DNA of 64,000 nt from JARRPM01 sp963765545. Lineage in GTDB: Bacteria; Pseudomonadota; Gammaproteobacteria; Pseudomonadales; Halieaceae. The position numbers were made by a program, and so were the translations under genes. The notes beneath the pieces were generated by a model. That model saw only the letters and a list, made by a program, of their open reading frames with translations. It did no database searches and was not told where the DNA came from. The stretch lies in contig CAVXWW010000004.1 of the NCBI GenBank assembly GCA_963765545.1, forward strand, positions 1,674,001-1,738,000. Direction: 5' to 3'. Shown one piece after another: positions 52,916-61,219 of the stretch (position 1 is its first letter; the number at the start of each line of letters is the position of its first letter).

Positions 52916-54924
52916 TACGGGCTCTCAAAGTTCACGGTAGGTTGGCTCGCTTTTATCTGGTCCAACTGCTCCAGTTGCTCCTGCCACTCGGGCAGCACCG
53001 GCAAGGTGTCGTCCCCCAGGAATTCCAGGCCCTGCTGGCGCCGCAGTACCTGCTGGTCACGTATATAGCGGTACTTTTCCGCTGTTGCGCCGGCCAGGGC
53101 TTCATTGTCCCTGATAATCGTCGGACGGATAAAAATCAACAGGTTGGTTTTGGTCGACTGGACCGCATCGGTGCGGAACAAGCGACCAAGGTAGGGAATA
53201 TCGCCCAGCAAGGGCACTTTCTGAGTGCCGTCCTGGACGTCATCCTTGATCAAGCCCCCCAGTACTACCACGCGGTTATCCTGCGCCAGTACCTTGGTCT
53301 GTATCTTGCGCTCATTGGTAATCAGGTCTGAAGCAACCGCGCTCAGGCCACTGAGGCTGGAGACTTCCTGCACGATATCCAGTACCACCGAGTCCCCCTC
53401 GTTGATATGAGGTGTCACGGTCAGGGTAATACCCACATTCTCACGCTGGATAGTCTGGAACGGGTTCTGGGCACCATCACCCCCGGCCCCGGTATTGGTA
53501 AAAGAGCCGGTGACAAATGGCACGTTCTGGCCGACGGTTATATAGGCCTCCTGGTTGTCCAGGGTCAGCAGACTTGGCGTGGACAGGATATTGGCGTTGT
53601 TCTGCTCGTTGAGGGCACTGAGAATAACCGCCATGGTCAGGCTGTCACTGATCTGGCCCCAGCCCAGCGTGGTACCGCCCGTATTGGCCAGCGCGCCGGC
53701 CAGGCCACCCAGGCTGATGTCCGTGTCCGTGTCGCCCTCCGGCAGAATCGCATCGGCGATGGTGCGCGCCCGGGCGTCAGCCGCATTGATATTACTGCCA
53801 AAAGCACCGCTGCTGTCGGCAAACAGCCACTGGATACCCAGATCCTGGCCGTTGATCACTTCCATCTCGACGATGATCGCCTCGACAAGTACCTGGGCGC
53901 GGCGGATATCCAGTCGCTGGATCACGGCCTCTATGGCCGCCATTTCATCCGTCTCGGCAGTAATGATGAGAGAGTTGGTTCCCTCGTCCGCCTCTATGGT
54001 GGCCGAGTTATCAGAGCGCGGCTTCTTGGCGCCTTCAGAAGTGTCCAGGCGATTGATATTCTGCATCACCCGGGTCAAAACATCCGCTATCTCACTGGCC
54101 TGGGCGTACTCGAGATAGACCACCTTGACATTGCCGCTTTGCTCCAGCGGAGTATCGAGGTACTCCACCAGTGTGCGCATCCTCGCCCGCTCCAACTCGT
54201 CACCACTGACCAGTACGCTATTGGTACGGGAATCTGCGACCAGCAATACTTCCGACTCACCCCCGGCCTGTTTCGCCTCTGACTTGGCCAGCTGGTCCAG
54301 CATACTCACCACGTTCTCCGCCACGCCATAGCGCAGTTTGATGATATCCGTTTGCTGCACAGCGGACTTATCCATGCGCTGGATAATGTCCCTGATGCGA
54401 TCGATGTTAGAGGACAGGTCAGAAATAATAATAGCGTTACTGGGCGCATAAGCAGCCATATGCGCCTGTTGTGGCACCAGAGGTCGCAGCACCGGGATCA
54501 GCTTGGCTGCCGAGATGTTGTCGAGCTTGATCACCTCGGTGACATATTCGTCGCTGGTCAGGCCTGAACCGCCATCGCGCACCTGCACCGGCGCAGAGCG
54601 CGCATCCTTGCTCTGGATAACCCGGATAACCCCACCGGAGCGCACGGCGGTGTAACCATGCACTTCCAGGATGGACAGGAACAATTCGTACAGTTCATCT
54701 CTTGAAACCGGCTTGCTGGACACGACCTTTACCTTGCCCTTGACCGAGGGATCCACCACGATAGTGGTGCCGGTGGCCTCCGCCACGAACTTGATAAGTT
54801 CCTGGATATCGGTTTCCTTGAGGTTAACCGTGAAATCCTGGGCCACCACCGTTCCAGCGCCCGATAACAGGGTAATGAAGACTGCTAACAGGGCTCTTCG
54901 GACTGATCGGGTCAAAACGTTCAC
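52915..54924 (-). CDS. gspD: Type II secretion secretin D
   Basis: Forms the outer-membrane gate. The 669 residues carry a signal peptide (RRALLAVFITLLSGAGTVVA), the N0 domain (FTVNLKETDIQELIKFVAEA), three N1-N3 repeats, and the secretin core with VPLLGDIPYLGRLFR and NLLIFIRPTIIRD near the end. An N-terminal-to-core loop contains a serine/glycine stretch. The pilotin GspS is not seen nearby. The gene begins 46 bp after gspC. Confidence 0.96.
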   Translation of the reverse strand: MNVLTRSVRRALLAVFITLLSGAGTVVAQDFTVNLKETDIQELIKFVAEATGTTIVVDPSVKGKVKVVSSKPVSRDELYELFLSILEVHGYTAVRSGGVIRVIQSKDARSAPVQVRDGGSGLTSDEYVTEVIKLDNISAAKLIPVLRPLVPQQAHMAAYAPSNAIIISDLSSNIDRIRDIIQRMDKSAVQQTDIIKLRYGVAENVVSMLDQLAKSEAKQAGGESEVLLVADSRTNSVLVSGDELERARMRTLVEYLDTPLEQSGNVKVVYLEYAQASEIADVLTRVMQNINRLDTSEGAKKPRSDNSATIEADEGTNSLIITAETDEMAAIEAVIQRLDIRRAQVLVEAIIVEMEVINGQDLGIQWLFADSSGAFGSNINAADARARTIADAILPEGDTDTDISLGGLAGALANTGGTTLGWGQISDSLTMAVILSALNEQNNANILSTPSLLTLDNQEAYITVGQNVPFVTGSFTNTGAGGDGAQNPFQTIQRENVGITLTVTPHINEGDSVVLDIVQEVSSLSGLSAVASDLITNERKIQTKVLAQDNRVVVLGGLIKDDVQDGTQKVPLLGDIPYLGRLFRTDAVQSTKTNLLIFIRPTIIRDNEALAGATAEKYRYIRDQQVLRRQQGLEFLGDDTLPVLPEWQEQLEQLDQIKASQPTVNFESP

Positions 54925-54970
54925 TCAGCTGTATTCCTATACACTAATTCAGTTATCGAAGGCGATGGCA

Positions 54971-56026
54971 TCACTGCCCTGCCGACCCGTCAGCCAGGCT
55001 GACGCTGATAGTCAATGACTCTTCATTGCGCTTAAGCTCAAATACCGCCTCGGTGGCGGTGCGCATGGTCTGGTAAAGCTGCAGCGTATTCGCCGGGTCG
55101 TTCAACGCGATACCGTTCACTCCGGTCACCAGGTCACCCGGCTTGAAGCCCAATTGCTGGAACTGTTCCTTTTCCTTGCCTGGCGCAATGCGATAGCCCG
55201 TCAGTTCACCGTTCTCACGCACCGCACTGATATTCACCACCTCTGCCAGTGACTGGGGGTTCTGGTAAAGGCGATCGCGATAAGCCTGTGCAAGCTCCGA
55301 GGCATCCTCTGACACGGCCGCCTTTGCCGCCGGCGGGCGACTACCGGTCCTTCGTACCTCGCGCCCGGGCGCCTGCAGCGGCAATTGCGCGTCCAGCGGT
55401 GAATCCTCGAACAGCTCAAGCAACTCGTAGGTACCACCATTATCGAGCACAACCTGTCGGGCCATCACTTTAGCCAGCACTACCCGACCCGGCAGGGGCA
55501 GCTTGTCTTCGACCGCATAAATTGCCTGCTTCGATTTGTGCTCGATGACGGCGTAGCCCAGGCCGTCCTCGGTCGACGCTACTGCGCCACGCAACTTGAG
55601 CGCCAGGCGAGTTTCCCGGGCTCCCTTCTCTATCCCGTCCCGGGAACTCGCTGCAACCGGCTCCGGCACTGCCGCTTGCTGGGCCGCAGCAACTGCTCCC
55701 GCCTCGCCGAACAGGTGCCTGCTCCTGAGTTGTTCGATATCCACGGGGTCAGAGCCGGCCTGGGTCGATGAAACGGTCACAGCATTGATCACTACAGCAT
55801 CCGCCGGCATAACCGAATCACCGCGAGGTAACAGGGCCCAGATCAACTGGGACAAGGCCAACACAGCCCATATTGCAAACAATACCACCAGCACCTGGCG
55901 CACGCGCCGCATTCGGGCCGGTTGGGCGAGGGAGCGAAGCGCGTGCTCAATGGCATCGGTAGCACGCTGTGGCACATCGCTGGTATTACTGAGCCATTTG
56001 GCCGGCAAAGGGGCACTCCCGTTCAT
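54971..56026 (-). CDS. gspC: Type II secretion protein C
   Basis: The inner-membrane connector that links the secretin to the platform and helps select substrates. The 351 residues have one helix near 43-68 (VLVVLFAIWAVLALSQLIWALL), a periplasmic HR domain (ETRLALKLRGAVAS), a Pro/Ala-rich linker, and a C-terminal PDZ domain (about 255-345, GYRIAPGKEKEQFQQLGFKPG). First gene of the operon; a likely promoter lies 46 bp upstream. Confidence 0.94.
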   Translation of the reverse strand: MNGSAPLPAKWLSNTSDVPQRATDAIEHALRSLAQPARMRRVRQVLVVLFAIWAVLALSQLIWALLPRGDSVMPADAVVINAVTVSSTQAGSDPVDIEQLRSRHLFGEAGAVAAAQQAAVPEPVAASSRDGIEKGARETRLALKLRGAVASTEDGLGYAVIEHKSKQAIYAVEDKLPLPGRVVLAKVMARQVVLDNGGTYELLELFEDSPLDAQLPLQAPGREVRRTGSRPPAAKAAVSEDASELAQAYRDRLYQNPQSLAEVVNISAVRENGELTGYRIAPGKEKEQFQQLGFKPGDLVTGVNGIALNDPANTLQLYQTMRTATEAVFELKRNEESLTISVSLADGSAGQ

Positions 56027-56071
56027 CTACCCGACACCAACACACAATGGCCACGGGGGTCTCTGGCACCG

Positions 56072-56100
56072 ATTATAGGGGGCGCGATTGAAAGTTAAAA
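56072..56100 (-). promoter_or_regulatory. Putative promoter of the gsp operon
   Basis: On the minus strand a perfect TATAAT (56072-56077) stands 46 bp before the gspC start. A weak TTTTAA at 56095-56100 lies 17 bp upstream of it. The rest of the 182-bp gap to sat holds a GGCGCC-based hairpin but no gene. Confidence 0.45.
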
Positions 56101-56208
56101 CCGCGCCAGCCGGAAAATCAGCCGAATCAGGCAGGGCCACCAATTTCCAGATTACACCGTCATTGGACCGGGGTCCGGCGCCAAAGTTCTCCGGCGCCGT
56201 GACCGGTT

Positions 56209-57396
56209 TCAGGCGTCCAGCGACTGATAGTAATCGGACAGTATCTTCGCCACTTCGGGGCGCGAAAATTCGGGTGGTGGGGCAATACCCTTGCCCAACA
56301 TTTCCCGCACCGCGGTGCCAGACAGCAAGACGAAATCGTCCTTGGTGTGGTCCGGCACATCGCACATCATCACCACCTTGTTCAGCTTCTTGCTGTAGGC
56401 CGTGTGATCAGCCCGGAATATCTCCAGCTCCAGGGCGTGTGGCGGCACTTCATCGTCGAAAATCGTCTGGGCGTCAAAGCCACCGTAGTAGTCCCCTACC
56501 CCGGCGTGATCACGACCCACTATCAGGTGGGTGCAACCACAGTTCTGGCGAAATACCGCGTGCAGCACAGCCTCGCGCGGCCCGGCATACAACATATCAA
56601 AACCGTAACCGGTGACCATCACACTGTTGGGCGGGAAATAGATCTCGACCATCTTGCGAATGGAGGCATCCCGCACATCTGCGGGAATATCGCCCGGCTT
56701 GAGCTTGCCCAGCAACATGTGGATCAGGATGCCGTCCGCATCCAGTTGCTCCATAGCCATGCGGCACAGTTCTTCGTGTGCACGGTGCATAGGGTTACGT
56801 GTCTGGAAGGCCACCACCTTCTCCCAGCCGTGTTCTGCAATCTCGTTGCGAATTTCCACCGCGGTGCGAAAGGTATCCGGAAAGTCGGACTGGAAATAGG
56901 AGAAGCTGAGCACCTGTATCGGCCCGGAAAGTACCGTGTTGCCCAGTCCGGTGAAGGTGGCGACACCGGGGTGCGCCGGATCCACGGTACGGAAGATACG
57001 CTCGGCCATGGCGCTGATCTGTTCATCGCTGACCGTCTCAACGGCTTCGACGTCCATTATGGCAAGCACCGGGTGTCCCTCTACATTGGGGTCACGCAGT
57101 GCAATACGACTACCTGCGGTAACATCAGTGTCGTTGGTGCGGTTGAGTATCGGCACCGGGAAAAACAGGCCGTCTGCAGTATGCATTTTCTCGGCGACAC
57201 TCAGGGCATCTGCCAGATTCATATAGCCTGTCAGGGGGTTGAAATAGCCCCCTCCCAGCATCACCGCATTGGCGGCCGCTGCGGAATTCAGCAGCAGGGT
57301 AGGGAGAGTTTCAGCTTCTGCAATCAGCGCATGGCGCTGCTCGGTATCGTAAACAAATAGCGGGTTAAGTTCATCAGAACCGTGGGGCTTGATCAT
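56209..57396 (-). CDS. sat: ATP sulfurylase (sulfate adenylyltransferase, single-chain Sat type)
   Basis: Makes adenosine 5'-phosphosulfate (APS) from ATP and sulfate. The 395 residues carry AFQTRNPMHRAHE near 195, the first nucleotide-binding motif, and VGRDHAGVGDYYG near 295, the second. The family is the homo-oligomeric Sat/MET3 type, not the CysD-CysN pair of ordinary enterobacterial assimilation. It follows cysC by 17 bp, so APS is handed directly to APS kinase. In this context the product likely feeds PAPS for the sulfotransferase two genes upstream. Confidence 0.95.
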   Translation of the reverse strand: MIKPHGSDELNPLFVYDTEQRHALIAEAETLPTLLLNSAAAANAVMLGGGYFNPLTGYMNLADALSVAEKMHTADGLFFPVPILNRTNDTDVTAGSRIALRDPNVEGHPVLAIMDVEAVETVSDEQISAMAERIFRTVDPAHPGVATFTGLGNTVLSGPIQVLSFSYFQSDFPDTFRTAVEIRNEIAEHGWEKVVAFQTRNPMHRAHEELCRMAMEQLDADGILIHMLLGKLKPGDIPADVRDASIRKMVEIYFPPNSVMVTGYGFDMLYAGPREAVLHAVFRQNCGCTHLIVGRDHAGVGDYYGGFDAQTIFDDEVPPHALELEIFRADHTAYSKKLNKVVMMCDVPDHTKDDFVLLSGTAVREMLGKGIAPPPEFSRPEVAKILSDYYQSLDA

Positions 57397-57413
57397 CGGG
57401 GGGCTCCTGCCTG

Positions 57414-58031
57414 TTATGCTGGGATGATGCCGCGCTGGCGCAGCACACTGAGAATCTGTTCCACTTCCTCGGCCAGGCTCTGCTGGTCGGAGTGAAGGTG
57501 GATCTCGGGGCTCGGTGGCGCCTCGTAGGGGTCATCGATGCCGGTAAAATTCTTGATCTCGCCTGCCCTGGCCTTCTTGTACAGGCCCTTGGGGTCCCGG
57601 CCCTCGGCCGCCTCAAGCGAGCAGTCTACAAAGACCTCAATAAAGTCCATATCGGCGGCCTCATGCAGCGCCCTGACCTGGTCCCGGTCAGCGGCATAGG
57701 GGCTGATAAAGCTGCTCAGGGCAATCACACCGGAATCGACAAACAACTTGGCAACCTCGCCAATGCGGCGGATATTCTCGGTTCTGTCTTCCGCACTGAA
57801 CCCCAGGTTCTTGTTTATCCCCATGCGCACATTGTCGCCGTCCAGGCGGTAGGCGAGTACGCCCATTTCACTCAGCATGCCTTCCAGTTCGACCGCAACG
57901 GTGCTCTTGCCACTGCCGGAGAGTCCGGTAAACCATAGGGTCGCCCCCTTGTGGCCCAGAATCCTGGCGCGGTGCTCACGAGTGATATCGCCCTCGTGCC
58001 AATGCACATTGGTCGCTTTTTGTTCTGCCAT
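57414..58031 (-). CDS. cysC: Adenylyl-sulfate (APS) kinase
   Basis: Phosphorylates APS at the 3' position to give PAPS. The 205 residues carry the P-loop GLSGSGKST at 36-44, LDGDNVRMGINKNLGFSAEDRTENIRR (outlined), FISPYAADRDQVR and a DCSLEAAEGRDPKGLYKKAR lid. A usual ending (LAEEVEQILSVLRQRGII) is present. It lies between the sulfotransferase (58 bp) and sat (17 bp) on the same strand. Confidence 0.96.
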   Translation of the reverse strand: MAEQKATNVHWHEGDITREHRARILGHKGATLWFTGLSGSGKSTVAVELEGMLSEMGVLAYRLDGDNVRMGINKNLGFSAEDRTENIRRIGEVAKLFVDSGVIALSSFISPYAADRDQVRALHEAADMDFIEVFVDCSLEAAEGRDPKGLYKKARAGEIKNFTGIDDPYEAPPSPEIHLHSDQQSLAEEVEQILSVLRQRGIIPA

Positions 58032-58089
58032 CGTGTTATTCCTCTCTAGTCAAATTGCAATATCCGGGCCCGCCGCGGGGCAGCCCGTC

Positions 58090-59259
58090 TTAATGCCGCA
58101 TAAATTGTTGCCGGTAAGCCTGAAACTGCTGTTTCAGGCCCGCCTCGGTAAAACCGTACTGCGCCAGGGTATAGTCATGCGTGGGGCGCAGCTCGCGGCG
58201 ATTAAACTCCTGCCAGCGCGCCATTTCCGCGCGGGCTTCCGGGGTCAGCTCCATGCCCATAAAATCGTAAACTTTCTGGATTTCAGCCAGCGGTTGACTG
58301 ACCGTATCTTCAAACCAGAGGTCCAGAAACTGCCCTGCCCCCGCCTGCTCGCGCACTGCCATGGTGTGCCGCATACCCGCTGCAAACTTGCGCGACCACT
58401 GCCTGCCCACCTCTACAGGGTCTGCTGAATCCGAGTAAATCGTCCAGACGCCGGCTATCAGGCTGGTCAGCGAGGGCAGTGTCTCCAGCGGATCGCGGTG
58501 GGATTGTACCACTTTCGCGTCGGGAAACACCTTGAACACCAGATCCATGTAATGAAGGTGGTGGGGAGCTTTCAGGGTCCAGCGGTCCCCCTGCTGCCCC
58601 GTGCGTTTTTTCTGCCACTGCAGGAACTGCAACAGCAGCCGAAAATACTCGTAACCGGGGGTGTGGTCCTGGCTCTCGATCCAGGCGTCAAAGCCGGGAA
58701 TATCGGCATAGGCCTGGGTGTTAAAGCTGTAAAAGGACTGCTCCAACAGCATGATGTCCTCGTCGGGACCCATTGCATCCATGGGGTGGATCGCCAGCAA
58801 ATCCGGGTTTGCCTCCAACATGGCCGCCATTTCCGCCTTGGCGGCGGGTATTCGTTCATCGCCGGCGCTGGTGAAGTCCCAGTCCGGTGCCGGGCTGGGA
58901 TAGCGCACCTCGTACCACAGTGGCGCGTACATGCGGTGGTCTGCAGCGATGGTGCGATGCAACATGGTAGTGCCCGTTCGCGGCAGACCGACGATAAACA
59001 GCGGTGCGCTGATCTGCTCGTCGCGAATTTCCGGAAAGCGGCGCAGGTAGTCGCAGACCCGCAAGCGGGTGGCAAGAATATCGACCATTCGCTGGCGCAG
59101 CACGGGCCTACCGATATCGTTTAACCGGGCCTCATGCTCCAGGGACCACAGCAACTTCTCCAGCGGCTCGCGATAACTGTCATCGCCAAAGTCTTCCAGG
59201 CCATCCACGTCGCGGGCTGCCGCCACCACGGCATCGGGGTCAAAACTCTCGCCTTTCAC
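58090..59259 (-). CDS. PAPS-dependent sulfotransferase (Sulfotransfer_3-like)
   Basis: Transfers a sulfo group from PAPS to an unknown acceptor. The 389 residues have the 5'-phosphosulfate-binding loop VGLPRTGTTMLHRT at 90-103 and the 3'-phosphate site VVQSHRDPLETLPSLTSLI near 255. The last part is Arg/Phe-rich (MRH end). No signal peptide or helix appears, so it works in the cytosol. It starts at a GTG overlapping the DUF1214 stop (GTGA), which couples it to that gene. With cysC and sat next door, PAPS is made where it is used. The acceptor (steroid, lipid, polysaccharide or other) cannot be read from sequence. Confidence 0.88.
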   Translation of the reverse strand: MKGESFDPDAVVAAARDVDGLEDFGDDSYREPLEKLLWSLEHEARLNDIGRPVLRQRMVDILATRLRVCDYLRRFPEIRDEQISAPLFIVGLPRTGTTMLHRTIAADHRMYAPLWYEVRYPSPAPDWDFTSAGDERIPAAKAEMAAMLEANPDLLAIHPMDAMGPDEDIMLLEQSFYSFNTQAYADIPGFDAWIESQDHTPGYEYFRLLLQFLQWQKKRTGQQGDRWTLKAPHHLHYMDLVFKVFPDAKVVQSHRDPLETLPSLTSLIAGVWTIYSDSADPVEVGRQWSRKFAAGMRHTMAVREQAGAGQFLDLWFEDTVSQPLAEIQKVYDFMGMELTPEARAEMARWQEFNRRELRPTHDYTLAQYGFTEAGLKQQFQAYRQQFMRH

Positions 59260-60389
59260 TGCATTTCCACCCTGTCTTCGCGCAACAGCGCCGCAAATGG
59301 AATCACCCTTGCACGCACTGGCGGATGGTCTGTTGCACCGACATAGCGCAGCAACATGGCGCCGTTGCCATGGCCGGCCGTACTCAGGTTGTTGGGGGGT
59401 GCGCAGGTGCGCAACTGATCTACGGGCTGGTGACTGACCACAATACGCACACTACCGTCCGGCTCCAGAGCCGCGTTGTGGTTATTGATGCATATTTGGT
59501 GGTACCGGTAGTCCAGGGATTCCATCCAATAGTTGGACAGCTGGAAGTTCCAGGCGCTACAGACCTCTGGCGGGGTAAACTCAATCAGCAAGGCTTCATC
59601 GGGTGCCAACGCCCAGCGACTATTGTGGTAGTGGATCGAAGGGTCACCACCGGCGCGCAGGCACATTTGCTGGTCATTGGGTGGCAGCGCGTTGACATGG
59701 CTGCCAAAAGTCGCCATCCACTGCCGGAACAGGCTCGCAGTCCCCTCGACAAAGGGCGTCACCCGCGCCAGGTCCGCAGCAAACCCTGCGGGGTCAATGC
59801 CAGCGGTGGAGCCGGGATTGAGGCACCTGATCCCAAGTTCGGCCCGCTGCTCCTGGCGGCGTTCACGGAAGGTCTGCCTTACCAGGATATTATCCGACGC
59901 GGGGCTCATGGGAAGCCAGTTGCCCGGATGCTCCCTGGCGCTGACCACGAGCTCAAAGTCGCCATTGGCAGCCACCGCGAGCTGGTCCACCTCGATATGA
60001 CCGGTTGGGGCCATATCCCCACCATCAGCAAACGAACCGGCTTTGGTTTCGATGCTCAGATAGGCAACGGAACCGCGATTGCCCGTGATCAGATAGTCCC
60101 GCGCCCCATTCACCGCGCAGTTGAGGTAATAGTTATCGGGATTGTCATTGCCGATTTTGGCGGTTTCATGAGACAGGGAATAGAACTCGGGAAAGTCGGG
60201 GTCTCCAAATTCAACAAACTTTTCCAGCCCCAGGCGAAGCAGCCGGGTCAGGTAGCGATATCCCTCTACCCGGGTCAGCTCATCGTTCGGCGTGTCGGCG
60301 GCCAGCACCTGCTCACCAGCGCGCTTGAGACCTTCACAGAATTCTTCCCACAGCAGACCGCTGGATACCTCCGACAACAGATCAGACAT
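59256..60389 (-). CDS. DUF1214-domain protein of the sulfonation cassette
   Basis: A 377-residue protein with no signal peptide. The N-terminal part is helical (MSDLLSEVSSGLLWEEFCEGL). The second half is beta-rich and ends in a DUF1214-like region with CSAWNFQLSNYWMESLDY and VVSHQPVDQLRTC. The family has no proven reaction. It overlaps the sulfotransferase by GTGA and the upstream 57-codon gene by 8 bp, the closest coupling in the window, so it likely acts on the same substrate. Candidate roles are substrate binding or hydrolysis; this is inference. Confidence 0.82.
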   Translation of the reverse strand: MSDLLSEVSSGLLWEEFCEGLKRAGEQVLAADTPNDELTRVEGYRYLTRLLRLGLEKFVEFGDPDFPEFYSLSHETAKIGNDNPDNYYLNCAVNGARDYLITGNRGSVAYLSIETKAGSFADGGDMAPTGHIEVDQLAVAANGDFELVVSAREHPGNWLPMSPASDNILVRQTFRERRQEQRAELGIRCLNPGSTAGIDPAGFAADLARVTPFVEGTASLFRQWMATFGSHVNALPPNDQQMCLRAGGDPSIHYHNSRWALAPDEALLIEFTPPEVCSAWNFQLSNYWMESLDYRYHQICINNHNAALEPDGSVRIVVSHQPVDQLRTCAPPNNLSTAGHGNGAMLLRYVGATDHPPVRARVIPFAALLREDRVEMQ

Positions 60390-60555
60390 AGTACTTGAGC
60401 AAGGAGAGCACCAGCATCAGCCCTACCAGCGGCATAATCCAGCGCTGCAGCTGCTGCATACGCGCGGGGTCTGTCGAGCTGCCGAAGCGTTTTGACAAAA
60501 TCGCCATGAGCGCGACGCCGGCAAAAATACCCAGGAGAATAAGCAGCAGGTTCAT
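60382..60555 (-). CDS. Small two-helix membrane protein of the sulfonation cassette
   Basis: A 57-residue protein with two hydrophobic helices: NLLLILLGIFAGVALMAIL and WIMPLVGLMLVLSLL, joined by a basic loop (SKRFGSSTDPARMQQLQR). It lacks a signal sequence other than the first helix. I recognise no family. Its ATG overlaps the carbonic anhydrase stop by one base (TGATG), and its stop overlaps the DUF1214 start, so it is translated between them. It might anchor the cassette's enzymes at the membrane. Confidence 0.8.
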   Translation of the reverse strand: MNLLLILLGIFAGVALMAILSKRFGSSTDPARMQQLQRWIMPLVGLMLVLSLLKYYV

Positions 60556-61208
60556 CAGGGGCAGGGCTGTACCCGGTAGACTTCAGGAATCTGCTCCATG
60601 CTGCCCACGGAACAATCCAGATCCTTCAGCAGGCCATCCTCGAGGCTGTACACCCAGCCGTGCACTGAGAGCTCCTGCCCTCTTTGCCAGGCATTCTGGG
60701 CAATCGTGGTGTGGGATACATTAGCTACCTGCGCCACAACATTGAGTTCACATAACAGGTTAACGCGGGCCTCATCATCAGCCAGCGCGTTGATCCTGGC
60801 ACGGGATTGATGCAGCACATCCTTGATATTGCGCAGCCAGTTGTCGATCAGGCCGTTATCTTCATTATCATAAGCCGCGCGCACGCCACCACAGCCGTAG
60901 TGGCCAACAACAATCACGTGCTTCACCTTGAGCACATCTACCGCATACTGCAATACCGTGAGGCAATTGAAATCGGTATGCACAACCATGTTGGCGACAT
61001 TGCGGTGCACGAAAATTTCACCCGGCAGCAGGTCGACAATCTGGTTGGCAGGGACGCGGCTGTCAGAGCATCCTATCCACAGGTATTCCGGGCTTTGCTG
61101 GGCTGCGAGCTTCGCAAAAAATTCAGGGTCACTGGTACTGATACGCCTTGCCCAGCGCCGGTTATTCTCAAACAGGGACTCTAGCTTCCTTGGATTACCA
61201 TCGCTCAT
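60555..61208 (-). CDS. Beta-class carbonic anhydrase
   Basis: Interconverts CO2 and bicarbonate. The 217 residues carry the zinc ligands Cys47 (WIGCSDSR, with Asp49 and Arg51), His103 and Cys106 (VVGHYGCGGVRAA). The start is the ATG at 61208; the frame extends to 61259, but that adds residues outside the family. Its stop overlaps the start of the small membrane gene downstream. The role for bicarbonate or pH balance in a sulfonation operon is unknown; simple co-transcription is also possible. Confidence 0.94.
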   Translation of the reverse strand: MSDGNPRKLESLFENNRRWARRISTSDPEFFAKLAAQQSPEYLWIGCSDSRVPANQIVDLLPGEIFVHRNVANMVVHTDFNCLTVLQYAVDVLKVKHVIVVGHYGCGGVRAAYDNEDNGLIDNWLRNIKDVLHQSRARINALADDEARVNLLCELNVVAQVANVSHTTIAQNAWQRGQELSVHGWVYSLEDGLLKDLDCSVGSMEQIPEVYRVQPCP

Positions 61209-61219
61209 AAAGTACTCAT

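Noticed and set aside
44525..56026. Missing prepilin peptidase (gspO) as a sign of an incomplete secretion system
   Set aside because: Many gamma-proteobacteria use PilD encoded elsewhere, so absence from this operon is ordinary.
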